Positions 8,066-15,087 of a DNA stretch of 31,648 nt are shown here, piece by piece. Source of the DNA: Rhodospirillum sp. UBA1311 (GTDB lineage Bacteria > Pseudomonadota > Alphaproteobacteria > Rhodospirillales > Rhodospirillaceae); contig DBTR01000042.1 in the NCBI GenBank assembly GCA_002307145.1, forward strand, positions 52,477-84,124, read 5' to 3'. The notes below the pieces were generated by a model. That model was given only the letters and a program-made list of their open reading frames with translations, ran no database searches and had not been told where the DNA came from. The position numbers were made by a program, and so were the translations under genes. The stretch's first letter is position 1, and each line of letters begins with the position of its first letter.

Positions 8066-9811
8066 TCAGACCGGCCGGTCGCCCTTTTCCACCTTGAGCG
8101 TGCGGTTGTCGACGCCCGGCAGCATCTTCGCCGGGTCGCGGGTCACGACCACGTCGATCACCGAGGGCCGCCCACGTTCCGCGATGCCCGCCCGGATCGC
8201 CGCGCCGAGTTCGGAAGGCTCGGTCACGCGCACCCCATGACAGCCGAAATCCTTCGCGATCTCGGCGTAATTCATCTCGATCAGGTCCGACGACTGATAG
8301 GCGCCGAACATCGCGTGTTGCAGCGCCTTGACGTAGCCCGACGCGGCGTTGTTGACGATCAGGAGCGTCACCGGGGCACCGGCGCGGCGCGCGGTCTCGA
8401 TCTCGCCGATGGTCATGTTGAAGCCGCCGTCGCCGGTGATCGCCACCACCGCGCGGTCCGGTGCGGCAAGTTGCGCCCCCAAGGCTCCCGGCACGCCGTA
8501 GCCGATCGAGGCGAACCCCCGGTCGGCGATGAAGCCCCGCCCGGCGCGCTTGGTGTCGTAAAGCAGGCCGCCCCAGTGCGCCGCGAAACCGCCGTCGGCG
8601 ACGAGAATGCCGTCCTCGGGCATCTCGCGGTTGAGCTCGTTGAGCATCCGGCCGAGGTTGATCGGGGTTTCCTCGGATTCGAGGCGGTCGGCGGCGGACT
8701 TGCGCCACGCGGCCATCCGCTCCGGCACCTCGGCGACGTAGGCCGCCCGTGCCGCCCGCGCCTTCTCCCCCGCACCCAAAGCGTGGGCGAGGTCTTCGAG
8801 GCCGAGGCGCGCGTCGCCGACCAGGGCATGGTCGGCGCGGGTGGTGCGGCCGATCTCCTCGGGCACGAGTTCGAGATGGATCAACGGCACGTTGCCCTTG
8901 AACAGCTGGAAGCGCCTAGTGGCGATCTCGCCGAGCTTGCAGCCGACCACGATCAGGCAGTCGGAAGCGTCGATCAGGTCGTTGGCGATGCGCGAATAGC
9001 GCCCGAACAGCCCGGCCGAGAGCGGATCGGTGCAAGCGATGCCGCCCTTGCCCGAAAGGCTGTGCGCCACCGGGATGGCGTGGCTTTCCGCCAGCAGGCG
9101 CAGCGCGTCGTAGGCATGGGAGAGATGGATGCCGCCGCCGACGAGCAGCAGCGGCCGCTTCGCCCGCGCGATTGCCGCCGCCGCGCGCTCGACGTCGTCC
9201 GCCGCCGGGCGGGAGCGAAACGCCGGATAGCGGGTCGTCGCCGGATCGATCCAGAAATCCGAGAGCGGAAAGTCGTAAACCTCGTGGGCGACGTCCTCGG
9301 GCACGTCCACCACCACCGGCCCGGGACGGCCGGAGGTCGCGACGGCGTAGGCACGCCGCACCAACTCGGGGATGCGATGAACCTTCTCGATCCGGATCAC
9401 CTCCTTCACCGCCGGGCGGAGGATGTCGATCTGGCGCGCCTCCTGGGTCATGTTCTTCCAGGAATGATCGCGGTGGGTGTCGCCGGTGAACACCACCAGC
9501 GGCACGCCCGCGTTGAAGCTCTCCATCAGCCCGGTGACGAGGTTGGTCGCCCCCGGCCCGAGGGTCGCGTCGCACACCCCGGGACGGCCCGAAACCCGCG
9601 CCCAGGCGTCGGCGGCGAAGGCGCCCGAACGCTCGTCGTTGATCAGGGTGTGGACGAGGGATTTCATCCGCACCGCGTTGTAGAACGGCAGGAGCTGGAA
9701 GCCGCCCATGCCGAACATCGGCCCGACCTCGGCGCGTTCGAGAATCTCGACGATCGCCGCACCGCCGGCGAGGGTCAGCTTCGGATCGTTGTCGCCTGTC
9801 TCCGTGGTCAT
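8066..9811 (-). CDS. Thiamine-diphosphate-dependent enzyme, acetolactate-synthase-like (substrate unknown)
   Basis: Cytoplasmic ThDP enzyme of 581 residues with the three-domain plan of acetolactate synthase, benzoylformate decarboxylase and glyoxylate carboligase. The N-terminal pyrimidine-binding domain carries the catalytic Glu60 in NDERSGAFAADAWARVSG and LGPGATNLVTG. The central domain includes RPLLLVGGGIHLSHA. The C-terminal domain has the ThDP/Mg motif starting GDGGFN at about 460 and ending in VNN near 488. Probable reactions are decarboxylation or carboligation of a 2-oxo acid. Overall it looks unlike biosynthetic IlvB, and no small IlvH-type subunit is nearby, so a catabolic role is more likely. 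It is second in a leftward operon, 14 nt after the duplicated-domain gene and 39 nt before the TRAP receptor gene. Confidence 0.9.
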   Translation of the reverse strand: MTTETGDNDPKLTLAGGAAIVEILERAEVGPMFGMGGFQLLPFYNAVRMKSLVHTLINDERSGAFAADAWARVSGRPGVCDATLGPGATNLVTGLMESFNAGVPLVVFTGDTHRDHSWKNMTQEARQIDILRPAVKEVIRIEKVHRIPELVRRAYAVATSGRPGPVVVDVPEDVAHEVYDFPLSDFWIDPATTRYPAFRSRPAADDVERAAAAIARAKRPLLLVGGGIHLSHAYDALRLLAESHAIPVAHSLSGKGGIACTDPLSAGLFGRYSRIANDLIDASDCLIVVGCKLGEIATRRFQLFKGNVPLIHLELVPEEIGRTTRADHALVGDARLGLEDLAHALGAGEKARAARAAYVAEVPERMAAWRKSAADRLESEETPINLGRMLNELNREMPEDGILVADGGFAAHWGGLLYDTKRAGRGFIADRGFASIGYGVPGALGAQLAAPDRAVVAITGDGGFNMTIGEIETARRAGAPVTLLIVNNAASGYVKALQHAMFGAYQSSDLIEMNYAEIAKDFGCHGVRVTEPSELGAAIRAGIAERGRPSVIDVVVTRDPAKMLPGVDNRTLKVEKGDRPV

Positions 9812-9825
9812 GTCCGCTCCCGTTG

Positions 9826-10605
9826 TCAGAGGTTCACCAGCCGGTCCACCAGATCCTTGAGACGCAACCCGGGCAGCGCGCCGAGCCCCACCGCCACGTC
9901 GTTGGCGACCGAGATCACGCCGGTTTCATAGCCCGACACCGCATCGCCGATGCAGGCGGTCATCGCGTCCACCGCCACCGCCGCGATCCCTTGCGCCGCG
10001 AGCAGCGGCAGCCGCCGCACGCCCGCGTCCTCGATGCCGCGCCCGGCGTCGTTGAAGGCGATGAAGGCCGGGCTCGCCTTCGCCGCGCGCACGCCGAGAT
10101 TGCCGGGAATGCCGCCGTGCGAGCCGGTGACCACCACCCGTCCGTCGTCGGCGCGGTCGAGGTCGGAGGCGGTGTCGAGGGCCACCGCGCCGCCGAGCTC
10201 GACGCGACGGGGCGCGGGCGGAAGCACGAGGCCGGGCGGAATCCGGGAGGCCAGGGAACGGGAGAACAGCGCGGCGAGACTATCGGCGGCCATCTCGCCT
10301 TGTGCGCCCAAGGCGGCGGCCGCATGGTTGAAGCGGGTGATCCGGCCGCGCAGCAACATGTCGGCGGGATCGCCGATGCGCGCGGTCGTATGGCCGACCG
10401 CCGCAGCCGGAATCCCCGCCGCGTCGAGCAGAGCGAGCGACTGCACCCCGGCGGCATCGCGGCCGATTCCGGCATCGTGGAAGATCACCGAGGCGACGCC
10501 ATGGACCAGCGCGTAGCGCGCGGTGATCGCGCCGCCGTGGGAGCCCACCACCACATGCGCGCCCGCGCATGCCGGGGTCAGATCGGTGACCGAACCGAAA
10601 TTCAT
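9826..10605 (-). CDS. Unknown protein made of two copies of one domain (GSHGG...DAG...IGD repeats)
   Basis: Protein of 259 residues whose function I cannot name. Residues 18-100 and 157-242 are clear copies of one unit. Both contain GSHGG (21-25, 161-165), a hydrophobic strand then (H/N)DAG-x-G (43-48, 185-190), AGV-x-x-L-x-LL-x-A-x-GI-x-A (52-67, 194-209), TA-x-IGD (74-79, 216-221) and a closing G-x-I-(T/S)-x-x-N (87-93, 229-235). No signal peptide or membrane helix is seen, so it is probably cytoplasmic. The repeated His, Asp and Asn positions could form metal or substrate sites at a pseudo-twofold interface. It is the promoter-proximal gene of the TRAP/ThDP operon, with GGGACGG before its ATG. 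An enzyme acting on the transported acid is the likeliest role, by context only. Confidence 0.85.
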   Translation of the reverse strand: MNFGSVTDLTPACAGAHVVVGSHGGAITARYALVHGVASVIFHDAGIGRDAAGVQSLALLDAAGIPAAAVGHTTARIGDPADMLLRGRITRFNHAAAALGAQGEMAADSLAALFSRSLASRIPPGLVLPPAPRRVELGGAVALDTASDLDRADDGRVVVTGSHGGIPGNLGVRAAKASPAFIAFNDAGRGIEDAGVRRLPLLAAQGIAAVAVDAMTACIGDAVSGYETGVISVANDVAVGLGALPGLRLKDLVDRLVNL

Positions 10606-10620
10606 CCGTCCCTGCCCTTG

Positions 10621-10659
10621 TTTTCCGATTAACGGAAATATATTCTTGTTTAATGGAAA
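10621..10659. promoter_or_regulatory. Tandem operator-like repeats in the IclR divergent promoter
   Basis: On the minus strand TTTCCGTTAATCGGAAAA (10621-10638) and TTTCCATTAAACAAGAAT (10642-10659) match at 12 of 18 positions. They start 21 bp apart, two helical turns. The first contains an inverted repeat TTTCCG-N5-CGGAAA. Their place between the divergent operon and the IclR gene suggests two IclR dimers bound on the same DNA face. The AT-rich content stands out in this GC-rich window. Binding is inferred. Confidence 0.6.
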
Positions 10660-10685
10660 GTAGGCTGGGCGTAGGCTCGTTTCAA
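10657..10685 (-). promoter_or_regulatory. Candidate promoter for the duplicated-domain/ThDP/TRAP operon
   Basis: On the minus strand TTGAAA (10680-10685) is followed after 17 nt by TACTTT (10657-10662). The -10 touches the upstream operator-like repeat (10642-10659). The -10 is a weak match, and an alternative TATATT-like element between the two repeats is also possible, so the exact promoter is uncertain. Confidence 0.35.
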
Positions 10686-10720
10686 CCCCAGGTTCGGGGA
10701 TTTCCAGCGGAGGGTGCGGC

Positions 10721-11533
10721 ATGAACGCCTTGATGGCCGAAAAAGGCGAACACCAGAACGTCGCGCGGGCGGCGCGGGTGATCGAGGCCCTGGCCGGTGC
10801 GCACGACCTCGGCATGCGCCTCACCGACGTTGCCGAGACCACCGGCTTCGGTGCCGCGACGGTGCATCGGCTTCTCGGCGGCCTCACCCGCCACGGCTTC
10901 GTCGACCACGACCGCCAGTCCAACCGCTATTTCATCGGCCTGCAGATGGTCGCCTGGGCCGCCGCCGCGACCGAGCGTTACGGCCTCGCGCCGTTCACCG
11001 ACAAGAGCCTCGACCGCCTCTGCGCCGAAACCGCCGACACCGTCTATTTCAGCCTGCTCTCCGGCAACGATTCGGTGTGCGTCGACCGGCGCGAGGGGCT
11101 CTATCCGATCAAGACCCTGACCTTGAGCGTCGGCGATCGCCGCCCGCTCGGCGTCGGCGCGGGGAGCCTCGCGCTGCTCGCGTTCCAGCCCGACGCACTC
11201 CGCGCCGAGATCATCGAGACCGACCGCGCGCGCCGTGCCGACTACGGCATCCGCGACGATTTTCTCCTCGACGCGATCGTGCGCTGCCGCAACGTCGGCT
11301 ATGCCCTCAACAGCGGCTGGCTGATTCCGGGAATGTCGGGAGTGGGCGTACCGATCCGCCGCTCCGACGGCCAGGCGGTGGCGGCGTTGAGCGTCGCGGC
11401 GATCACCTCGCGCCTGAGCGACGGCCGCCTCGACGGCGTGGTCTCCTGGCTGAAGGCGGAAGCGGCGGAGATCGAAACCCTCGCCGCCAAGGTTCTCGAA
11501 ACGCCGTTCGCGCGGCGCGGTTCGAACCGCTGA
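10721..11533 (+). CDS. IclR-family transcriptional regulator
   Basis: Regulator of 270 residues with the two IclR domains: an N-terminal winged helix-turn-helix (about residues 13-75, with LTDVAETTGFGAATVHRLLG and a wing ending NRYFIGLQM) and a C-terminal GAF-like effector domain (about 85-260) with LSVGDRRPLGVGAGSLALLA and the closing MSGVGVPIRRSDGQAVAALS. GGAGG precedes the ATG. It is divergent from the operon that begins with the duplicated-domain protein and lies 65 nt upstream of the RraA-like gene in the same direction. It is the obvious local regulator of both units, presumably responding to the imported acid or an intermediate; the effector is not known. Confidence 0.93.
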   Translation: MNALMAEKGEHQNVARAARVIEALAGAHDLGMRLTDVAETTGFGAATVHRLLGGLTRHGFVDHDRQSNRYFIGLQMVAWAAAATERYGLAPFTDKSLDRLCAETADTVYFSLLSGNDSVCVDRREGLYPIKTLTLSVGDRRPLGVGAGSLALLAFQPDALRAEIIETDRARRADYGIRDDFLLDAIVRCRNVGYALNSGWLIPGMSGVGVPIRRSDGQAVAALSVAAITSRLSDGRLDGVVSWLKAEAAEIETLAAKVLETPFARRGSNR

Positions 11534-11598
11534 CCCACTTGCGCGGGGCAGCCCCGAGGGGCACTCTCTTGGGATCGTCGCACCAGGAGAACCCGCCG

Positions 11599-12315
11599 AT
11601 GACTCAGTCCGTCACGCCGTTGCCGGTTGGCGCGGCCGAAACCCTGAAAGCCGTCACCACCGCCACGATCACCACGATTTTGCTGAAGAAAGGCCTGCGC
11701 AACGTCTGGATGCGCGGCGCGCGCCCGCTCGGCGACGCCGAGCGCCTCGTCGGCCGCGCCTTCACCCTGCGCTTCGTCCCGGCACGGGAAGACCTCGCGA
11801 CGCCCGCGTCGTGGTCGTCGCCGACCTCCACCCGCGCCGCGATCGAGGACATGCCGGAGGGCGTGATCGCGGTGGTCGACGCGATGGGGATCACCGACGC
11901 CGGGATCTTCGGCGACATCCTTTGCAGCCGGATGAAGAAGCGCGGTGTCGTCGCGCTGGTCACCGACGGCGCGCTGCGCGACGCCGAGGGCGTGCACAAG
12001 AGCCGCCTGCCGGTGTGGTGCCAGGGCATCGCCGCGCCGCCCTCGGTGGCGGGCCTCACCTTCGTCGGCTGGCAGGAGCCGGTCGGCTGCGGCGGCGTCG
12101 CGGTGTTCCCCAACGACGTGATCGTCGCCGACCGCGACGGCGCGGTGGTGATCCCCGCCGCGCTGCTCGACGAAGTCCTCGAACTCGCGCCCGAGCAGGA
12201 GCGCATGGAAGCCTGGATCATGGACGAGGTGGCGAGGGGCGTGCCGCTCCCCGGCCTCTATCCGATGAACGAAGAGACCAAGGCGCGCTACGCCGCCGAC
12301 AAGGCCGCCACCTGA
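11599..12315 (+). CDS. RraA/HMG-aldolase-like enzyme
   Basis: Protein of 238 residues in the RraA-like superfamily, which includes 4-hydroxy-4-methyl-2-oxoglutarate/4-carboxy-4-hydroxy-2-oxoadipate aldolases and oxaloacetate decarboxylases. The family core is present: ITDAGIFGDILCSRMKKRGV followed by VALVTDGALRDAEGV, where the Arg-Asp pair matches the catalytic and metal-binding RD of the aldolases, then a late VIVADRDGAVVIPAALLDEVL segment. True RraA (RNase E inhibitor) is shorter, about 160 residues; the extra N- and C-terminal parts favour a metabolic enzyme. AGGAG precedes the ATG. Its place behind the IclR gene links it to the adjacent ThDP/TRAP operon, so a pyruvate-releasing retro-aldol or decarboxylation step in that pathway is plausible. 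Confidence 0.88.
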   Translation: MTQSVTPLPVGAAETLKAVTTATITTILLKKGLRNVWMRGARPLGDAERLVGRAFTLRFVPAREDLATPASWSSPTSTRAAIEDMPEGVIAVVDAMGITDAGIFGDILCSRMKKRGVVALVTDGALRDAEGVHKSRLPVWCQGIAAPPSVAGLTFVGWQEPVGCGGVAVFPNDVIVADRDGAVVIPAALLDEVLELAPEQERMEAWIMDEVARGVPLPGLYPMNEETKARYAADKAAT

Positions 12316-12317
12316 AC

Positions 12318-12992
12318 TCAGGGGCGCGCGCCGGCGGCGACTTCGGCCTCCGCCGCCGCAATCCACTCGCGCATCGGCGCGAGATCCAGCACCGCATCGG
12401 CGTAGGCTTGCGCCGATGCAGGCAGTTCCACCCCATAGGTCCGGAAGCGGGTCGCCACCGGCGCGAAGAACGCGTCGGCGATAGTGAAGTGCCCGAACAG
12501 GAACGGCCCGGCCCCGGCATTCGCGGCGCGGCATTCGGTCCAGATTTCCACCACCCGCGCGATGTCGGCCTTGGCGCCGCCGGAGAACGCCATCCCCGGA
12601 TGCCGCCCGACCACGTCCATGGTGAGTTCGTTGCGCATGTCGCCGAAACCCGCGTGCATTTCCGACGCGATCGCGCGGGCGACGGCGCGCTTGTCGTAGG
12701 CCTCGGGCCAGAGGTTGGCCTCGGGGAAGCGTTCGGCGAGGTATTCGCAGATCGCGAAGGATTCCCAAACCTTCACCGCGCCATCGATCAGCACCGGCAC
12801 CTTGCCCGCCGCGTTGACCGCCTTGAGGTCGTCCTTGAGCCCGGGGCGATAGACCGCGCTGGTGGCGGGCGAACCCGGCACCCGCAGGCGGATCATCCGC
12901 TCCTCGAACGGCGCGCCGGTCATCTTGAGCGCGAGCCAAGGGCGCAACGACCACGACGAAATGTTCTTGTCGCCAATCACCAGGGTGAGCAT
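12318..12992 (-). CDS. Glutathione S-transferase family protein
   Basis: Cytoplasmic GST-fold protein of 224 residues. The N-terminal thioredoxin-like domain starts MLTLVIGDKNISSWSLRPWL, where the SSWS region provides the usual catalytic Ser position; GKVPVLIDGAVKVWESFAICEYLAE supplies the cis-Pro and the glutathione-binding Glu-Ser pair. A helical C-terminal domain follows, with FLFGHFTIADAFFAPVATRF, the common folding motif. It is transcribed away from AzlC, and its stop lies 3 nt from the convergent RraA-like stop. The likely role is conjugation or reduction of an electrophile; the substrate is unknown. Confidence 0.92.
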   Translation of the reverse strand: MLTLVIGDKNISSWSLRPWLALKMTGAPFEERMIRLRVPGSPATSAVYRPGLKDDLKAVNAAGKVPVLIDGAVKVWESFAICEYLAERFPEANLWPEAYDKRAVARAIASEMHAGFGDMRNELTMDVVGRHPGMAFSGGAKADIARVVEIWTECRAANAGAGPFLFGHFTIADAFFAPVATRFRTYGVELPASAQAYADAVLDLAPMREWIAAAEAEVAAGARP

Positions 12993-13048
12993 CGGAAGCC
13001 TCCGGAGAAAATTGCGTGCCCAGACTCTATACCATCGGCGCGCACGGA

Positions 13049-13063
13049 TTTCCGCAGCGGAAA
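13049..13063. promoter_or_regulatory. Perfect palindrome between divergent GST and azlC
   Basis: TTTCCGC-A-GCGGAAA has exact 7-bp arms around one base. It lies in the 113-bp divergent gap, about 40 bp before the azlC start and 57 bp before the GST start. That position fits an operator for one or both genes. No regulator gene is adjacent, so the binding protein is unknown. Confidence 0.4.
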
Positions 13064-13105
13064 AAATCGGCTAGTGTGACCGCCCAGAAATTCCGGACGA
13101 ACCCG

Positions 13106-13804
13106 ATGTCTCCGCCTTCCGACCTCCGCGCCGAATTCCGCGCCGGTTTGCTCACCGCCCTCGCCCCCACCCTCGGGGTGATTCCGTTCGCGCTGCTGTT
13201 GGGCGCGCTCGCCACCGACAAGGGCGTCTCCACCGCCGAAACCGCGCTGATGTCGGCCTGGGTGTTCGCGGGCAGCGCCCAGTTCGCCGCGCTGGACACC
13301 TGGAGCCACCCCGCGCCCTGGCTGGCGCTCGGCCTCCTGGTGCTGGTGGTGAACCTGCGCCATGTGTTCATGAGCGCGTCGGTGCTGCGGCGGATGGAGC
13401 GGTTCTCGCTCGGACAGCGCCTCCTCGCCCTGCCGCTGCTGGCGGACGAGATCTGGGCGTTTTCGGAAGCCCGCGCGGCGCGCCAGCCGCTCACCCCGGC
13501 GTTCTTCTTCGGCCTCGCGCTGCCGTTCTACCTCACCTGGATTTTAAGCTGTGCGGCAGGCACGTTGCTCGGCGCGCTGCTGCGCGACCCGCGCGCCTAC
13601 GGCTTCGACTTCGCCTTCATCGCGATCTTCGTGTTCCTGATTCTGGGTTTCCGCAAGCAGGGCGGCTTCCTCGCCACCCTGGCGGCAAGCGCGGCGGCGG
13701 CAACCGTGATACACGTCGTCTGGCCCGGCCCGGCCTCGATCATCGCGGGAACGCTCGCGGGAATCCTCGCCGCGGCGGCGGCCCACCGGGAGGACCCGCG
13801 ATGA
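13106..13804 (+). CDS. azlC: Branched-chain amino acid exporter, large subunit AzlC
   Basis: Inner-membrane protein of 232 residues from the AzlC family (LIV-E exporters), which exports branched-chain amino acids or analogues together with AzlD. Several hydrophobic segments are visible, with the family motifs LGVIPFALLLGALATDKGVS and SAWVFAGSAQFAAL near the N-terminus and NLRHVFMSASVLRRM in the middle. The ATG at 13106 is chosen for length and for the GGACGA just upstream; an in-frame start 90 nt earlier would add a polar leader and place the palindrome inside the gene. Its TGA overlaps the azlD ATG by 4 nt. No adjacent Lrp-type regulator is seen. Confidence 0.94.
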   Translation: MSPPSDLRAEFRAGLLTALAPTLGVIPFALLLGALATDKGVSTAETALMSAWVFAGSAQFAALDTWSHPAPWLALGLLVLVVNLRHVFMSASVLRRMERFSLGQRLLALPLLADEIWAFSEARAARQPLTPAFFFGLALPFYLTWILSCAAGTLLGALLRDPRAYGFDFAFIAIFVFLILGFRKQGGFLATLAASAAAATVIHVVWPGPASIIAGTLAGILAAAAAHREDPR

Positions 13805-14103
13805 ATGTTTCCCCCGATGCACTGCTGGCGATCGCGGCGATGGCGCTGGTGACGCTCGCCACCCGCCTTGCCGGACTGTTCGTGCCCGCCAATTTCGCCC
13901 GCACCGGGCGGCTGGCCGCTGCGTTCGCGGCGATGCCGGTGGCGGTGCTCACCGCGCTGATCGCACCCGCGCTCCTCGCCTCCGCCTGGACCGACGCGGC
14001 GGCGGGCGCCCTCACCATCCTCGCCGCATGGCGGCTGCCCCTGCCGCTGGTGGTGGGGATCGGCGCGGCGGCGGCGGCGGGCTTGCGCGCCCTCGCCGGT
14101 TAG
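13801..14103 (+). CDS. azlD: Branched-chain amino acid exporter, small subunit AzlD
   Basis: Membrane protein of 100 residues, the usual AzlD length, with three to four hydrophobic helices (LLAIAAMALVTLATRLAGLF; AAAFAAMPVAVLTALIAPALL; LPLVVGIGAAAAAGL). The TRLAGLFVP segment after helix 1 is typical. It overlaps azlC by 4 nt (ATGA), so the two are translationally coupled and probably form one exporter. Its stop overlaps the stop of a convergent small gene by 3 nt. Confidence 0.92.
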   Translation: MNVSPDALLAIAAMALVTLATRLAGLFVPANFARTGRLAAAFAAMPVAVLTALIAPALLASAWTDAAAGALTILAAWRLPLPLVVGIGAAAAAGLRALAG

Positions 14104-14309
14104 TCGTCGTCGGCGATCATCGCGAACGCCGCTTGGCGCTCGCCGTGCTTGAGCTTCATGAACGCGGCGCGGGCCTTCTTGATGTCGGCCTCGGCGCCAG
14201 TTTCGGCGGCGGTGCGGCACGCCTGCGTCACCTTGTGGTCGGCGCCGCTGATGAAGGTCAGCGCCTTAGCCAGACGGCCGAGGGCTTCGCGATCGAAGCT
14301 GTCTTCCAT
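14100..14309 (-). CDS. Small helical protein of unknown function
   Basis: Predicted 69-residue soluble protein, mostly alpha-helical and highly charged, starting MEDSFDREALGRLAKALTFI and ending in the acidic IADDD. I recognise no family. It has one Cys and no membrane segment. AGGA lies 10 nt before the ATG. It follows a GST gene on the same strand after a 79-nt gap containing two GC hairpins, and its 3' end meets azlD tail to tail. It could be a small regulator or stress protein, but nothing supports a specific role. Confidence 0.6.
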   Translation of the reverse strand: MEDSFDREALGRLAKALTFISGADHKVTQACRTAAETGAEADIKKARAAFMKLKHGERQAAFAMIADDD

Positions 14310-14328
14310 ATGCCGATATCCTGATCTC

Positions 14329-14381
14329 GGGGAGGGAGGAAACCTGAGTCTATCCCTCCCCGCCCGCCCCGGCAAGCCGGG
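14329..14381 (-). other. Two GC hairpins between a GST gene and the 69-residue gene
   Basis: GGGGAGGGA (14329-14337) pairs with TCCCTCCCC (14353-14361) over a 15-nt loop, and CCCGGC-AA-GCCGGG spans 14368-14381 directly after the GST stop. Neither is followed by a T-run on the minus strand. They could end or stabilise the GST transcript; rho-independent termination is not shown. Confidence 0.35.
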
Positions 14382-14388
14382 CAGCGGT

Positions 14389-15087
14389 TCAGTGGCCGGT
14401 CTTGGCGGTCTGGCCGAACAGGATCGACTTGCCCGCCTCGGTCACCGTCGGCCGCGCGGTGAACGGCTGGCCCTTGGCGTAGGCGCGCACGGTTCCCGGG
14501 CGCGCCGCCACCGCTTCGAACCAGCGCGACAGGTCGGGGAAGTCGCTCAAGGTCTGCTGCTGGTTCTTCCACGGCACGATCCACGGATAGCAGGCCATGT
14601 CGGCGATGCTGTAGGCGTCGCCCGCGATGAAGGCGCGGCCCTTCAGGCGGCGGTCGAGGACGCCGTAGAGGCGGTTGGTCTCGTTGACGTAGCGGGTGAT
14701 CGCGTAGGGGATCTTCTCCGGCGCATAGATGCCGAAGTGGTGGTTCTGCCCCGCCATCGGACCCAAGCCGCCGACCTGCCAGAACAGCCATTCCAGCACC
14801 GTCTTGCGGCCGCGCACGTCCTTCGGCAGGAACATCCCGGTCTTGTCGGCGAGGTATTCGAGGATCGCGCCGGATTCGAACACCGCGATCGGCTCGCCGC
14901 CGTCGGCGGGGTCGCGGTCGATGATCGCGGGCATGCGGTTGTTGGGCGAGAAGGCGAGGAACTCGGGCTTGAACTGGTCGCCCGCGCTGATGTCCACCGG
15001 GTGGATTTCGTAGGCGAGGCCCGCCTCTTCCAGGAACATCGTGATCTTGTGGCCGTTGGGCGTCGGCCAATAATAGAGCTCGATCAT
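14389..15087 (-). CDS. Glutathione S-transferase, YfcG/YghU-like (Nu class)
   Basis: GST-fold protein of 232 residues. The start MIELYYWPTPNGHKITMFLEEA carries the TPNG-x-K signature of Nu-class enzymes such as E. coli YfcG, in which a Thr near the N-terminus stabilises glutathione and the enzymes act as disulfide-bond oxidoreductases. NNRMPAIIDRDPADGGEPIAVFESGAILEYLADK gives the cis-Pro and Glu-Ser glutathione site, and AGDAYSIADMACYPWI is the C-terminal helical motif. The ATG overlaps the TetR stop by 4 nt, so regulator and enzyme form one operon. A paralogue lies divergently at 15802, suggesting duplication around the shared regulator. Confidence 0.93.
   Translation of the reverse strand: MIELYYWPTPNGHKITMFLEEAGLAYEIHPVDISAGDQFKPEFLAFSPNNRMPAIIDRDPADGGEPIAVFESGAILEYLADKTGMFLPKDVRGRKTVLEWLFWQVGGLGPMAGQNHHFGIYAPEKIPYAITRYVNETNRLYGVLDRRLKGRAFIAGDAYSIADMACYPWIVPWKNQQQTLSDFPDLSRWFEAVAARPGTVRAYAKGQPFTARPTVTEAGKSILFGQTAKTGH

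Noticed and set aside
8066..9811. Biosynthetic acetolactate synthase (IlvB)
   Set aside because: There is no regulatory small subunit or ilv gene nearby, and it is embedded in a TRAP operon under an IclR regulator. The family is certain, but the biosynthetic role is not supported.
6866..9931. A plus-strand open frame of about 1000 codons across the TRAP receptor and ThDP enzyme genes
   Set aside because: It spans several well-supported genes and their gaps on the other strand and has no membrane, catalytic or repeat pattern. Long antisense frames are expected at this GC content.
11599..12315. RraA, regulator of RNase E activity
   Set aside because: The protein is about 80 residues longer than RraA, keeps the aldolase RD pair and sits in a catabolic locus, so an aldolase-like enzyme is more likely.
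14368..14381. An intrinsic terminator after the GST gene
   Set aside because: The stem is good but no T-run follows on the minus strand, so it is listed only as a hairpin.
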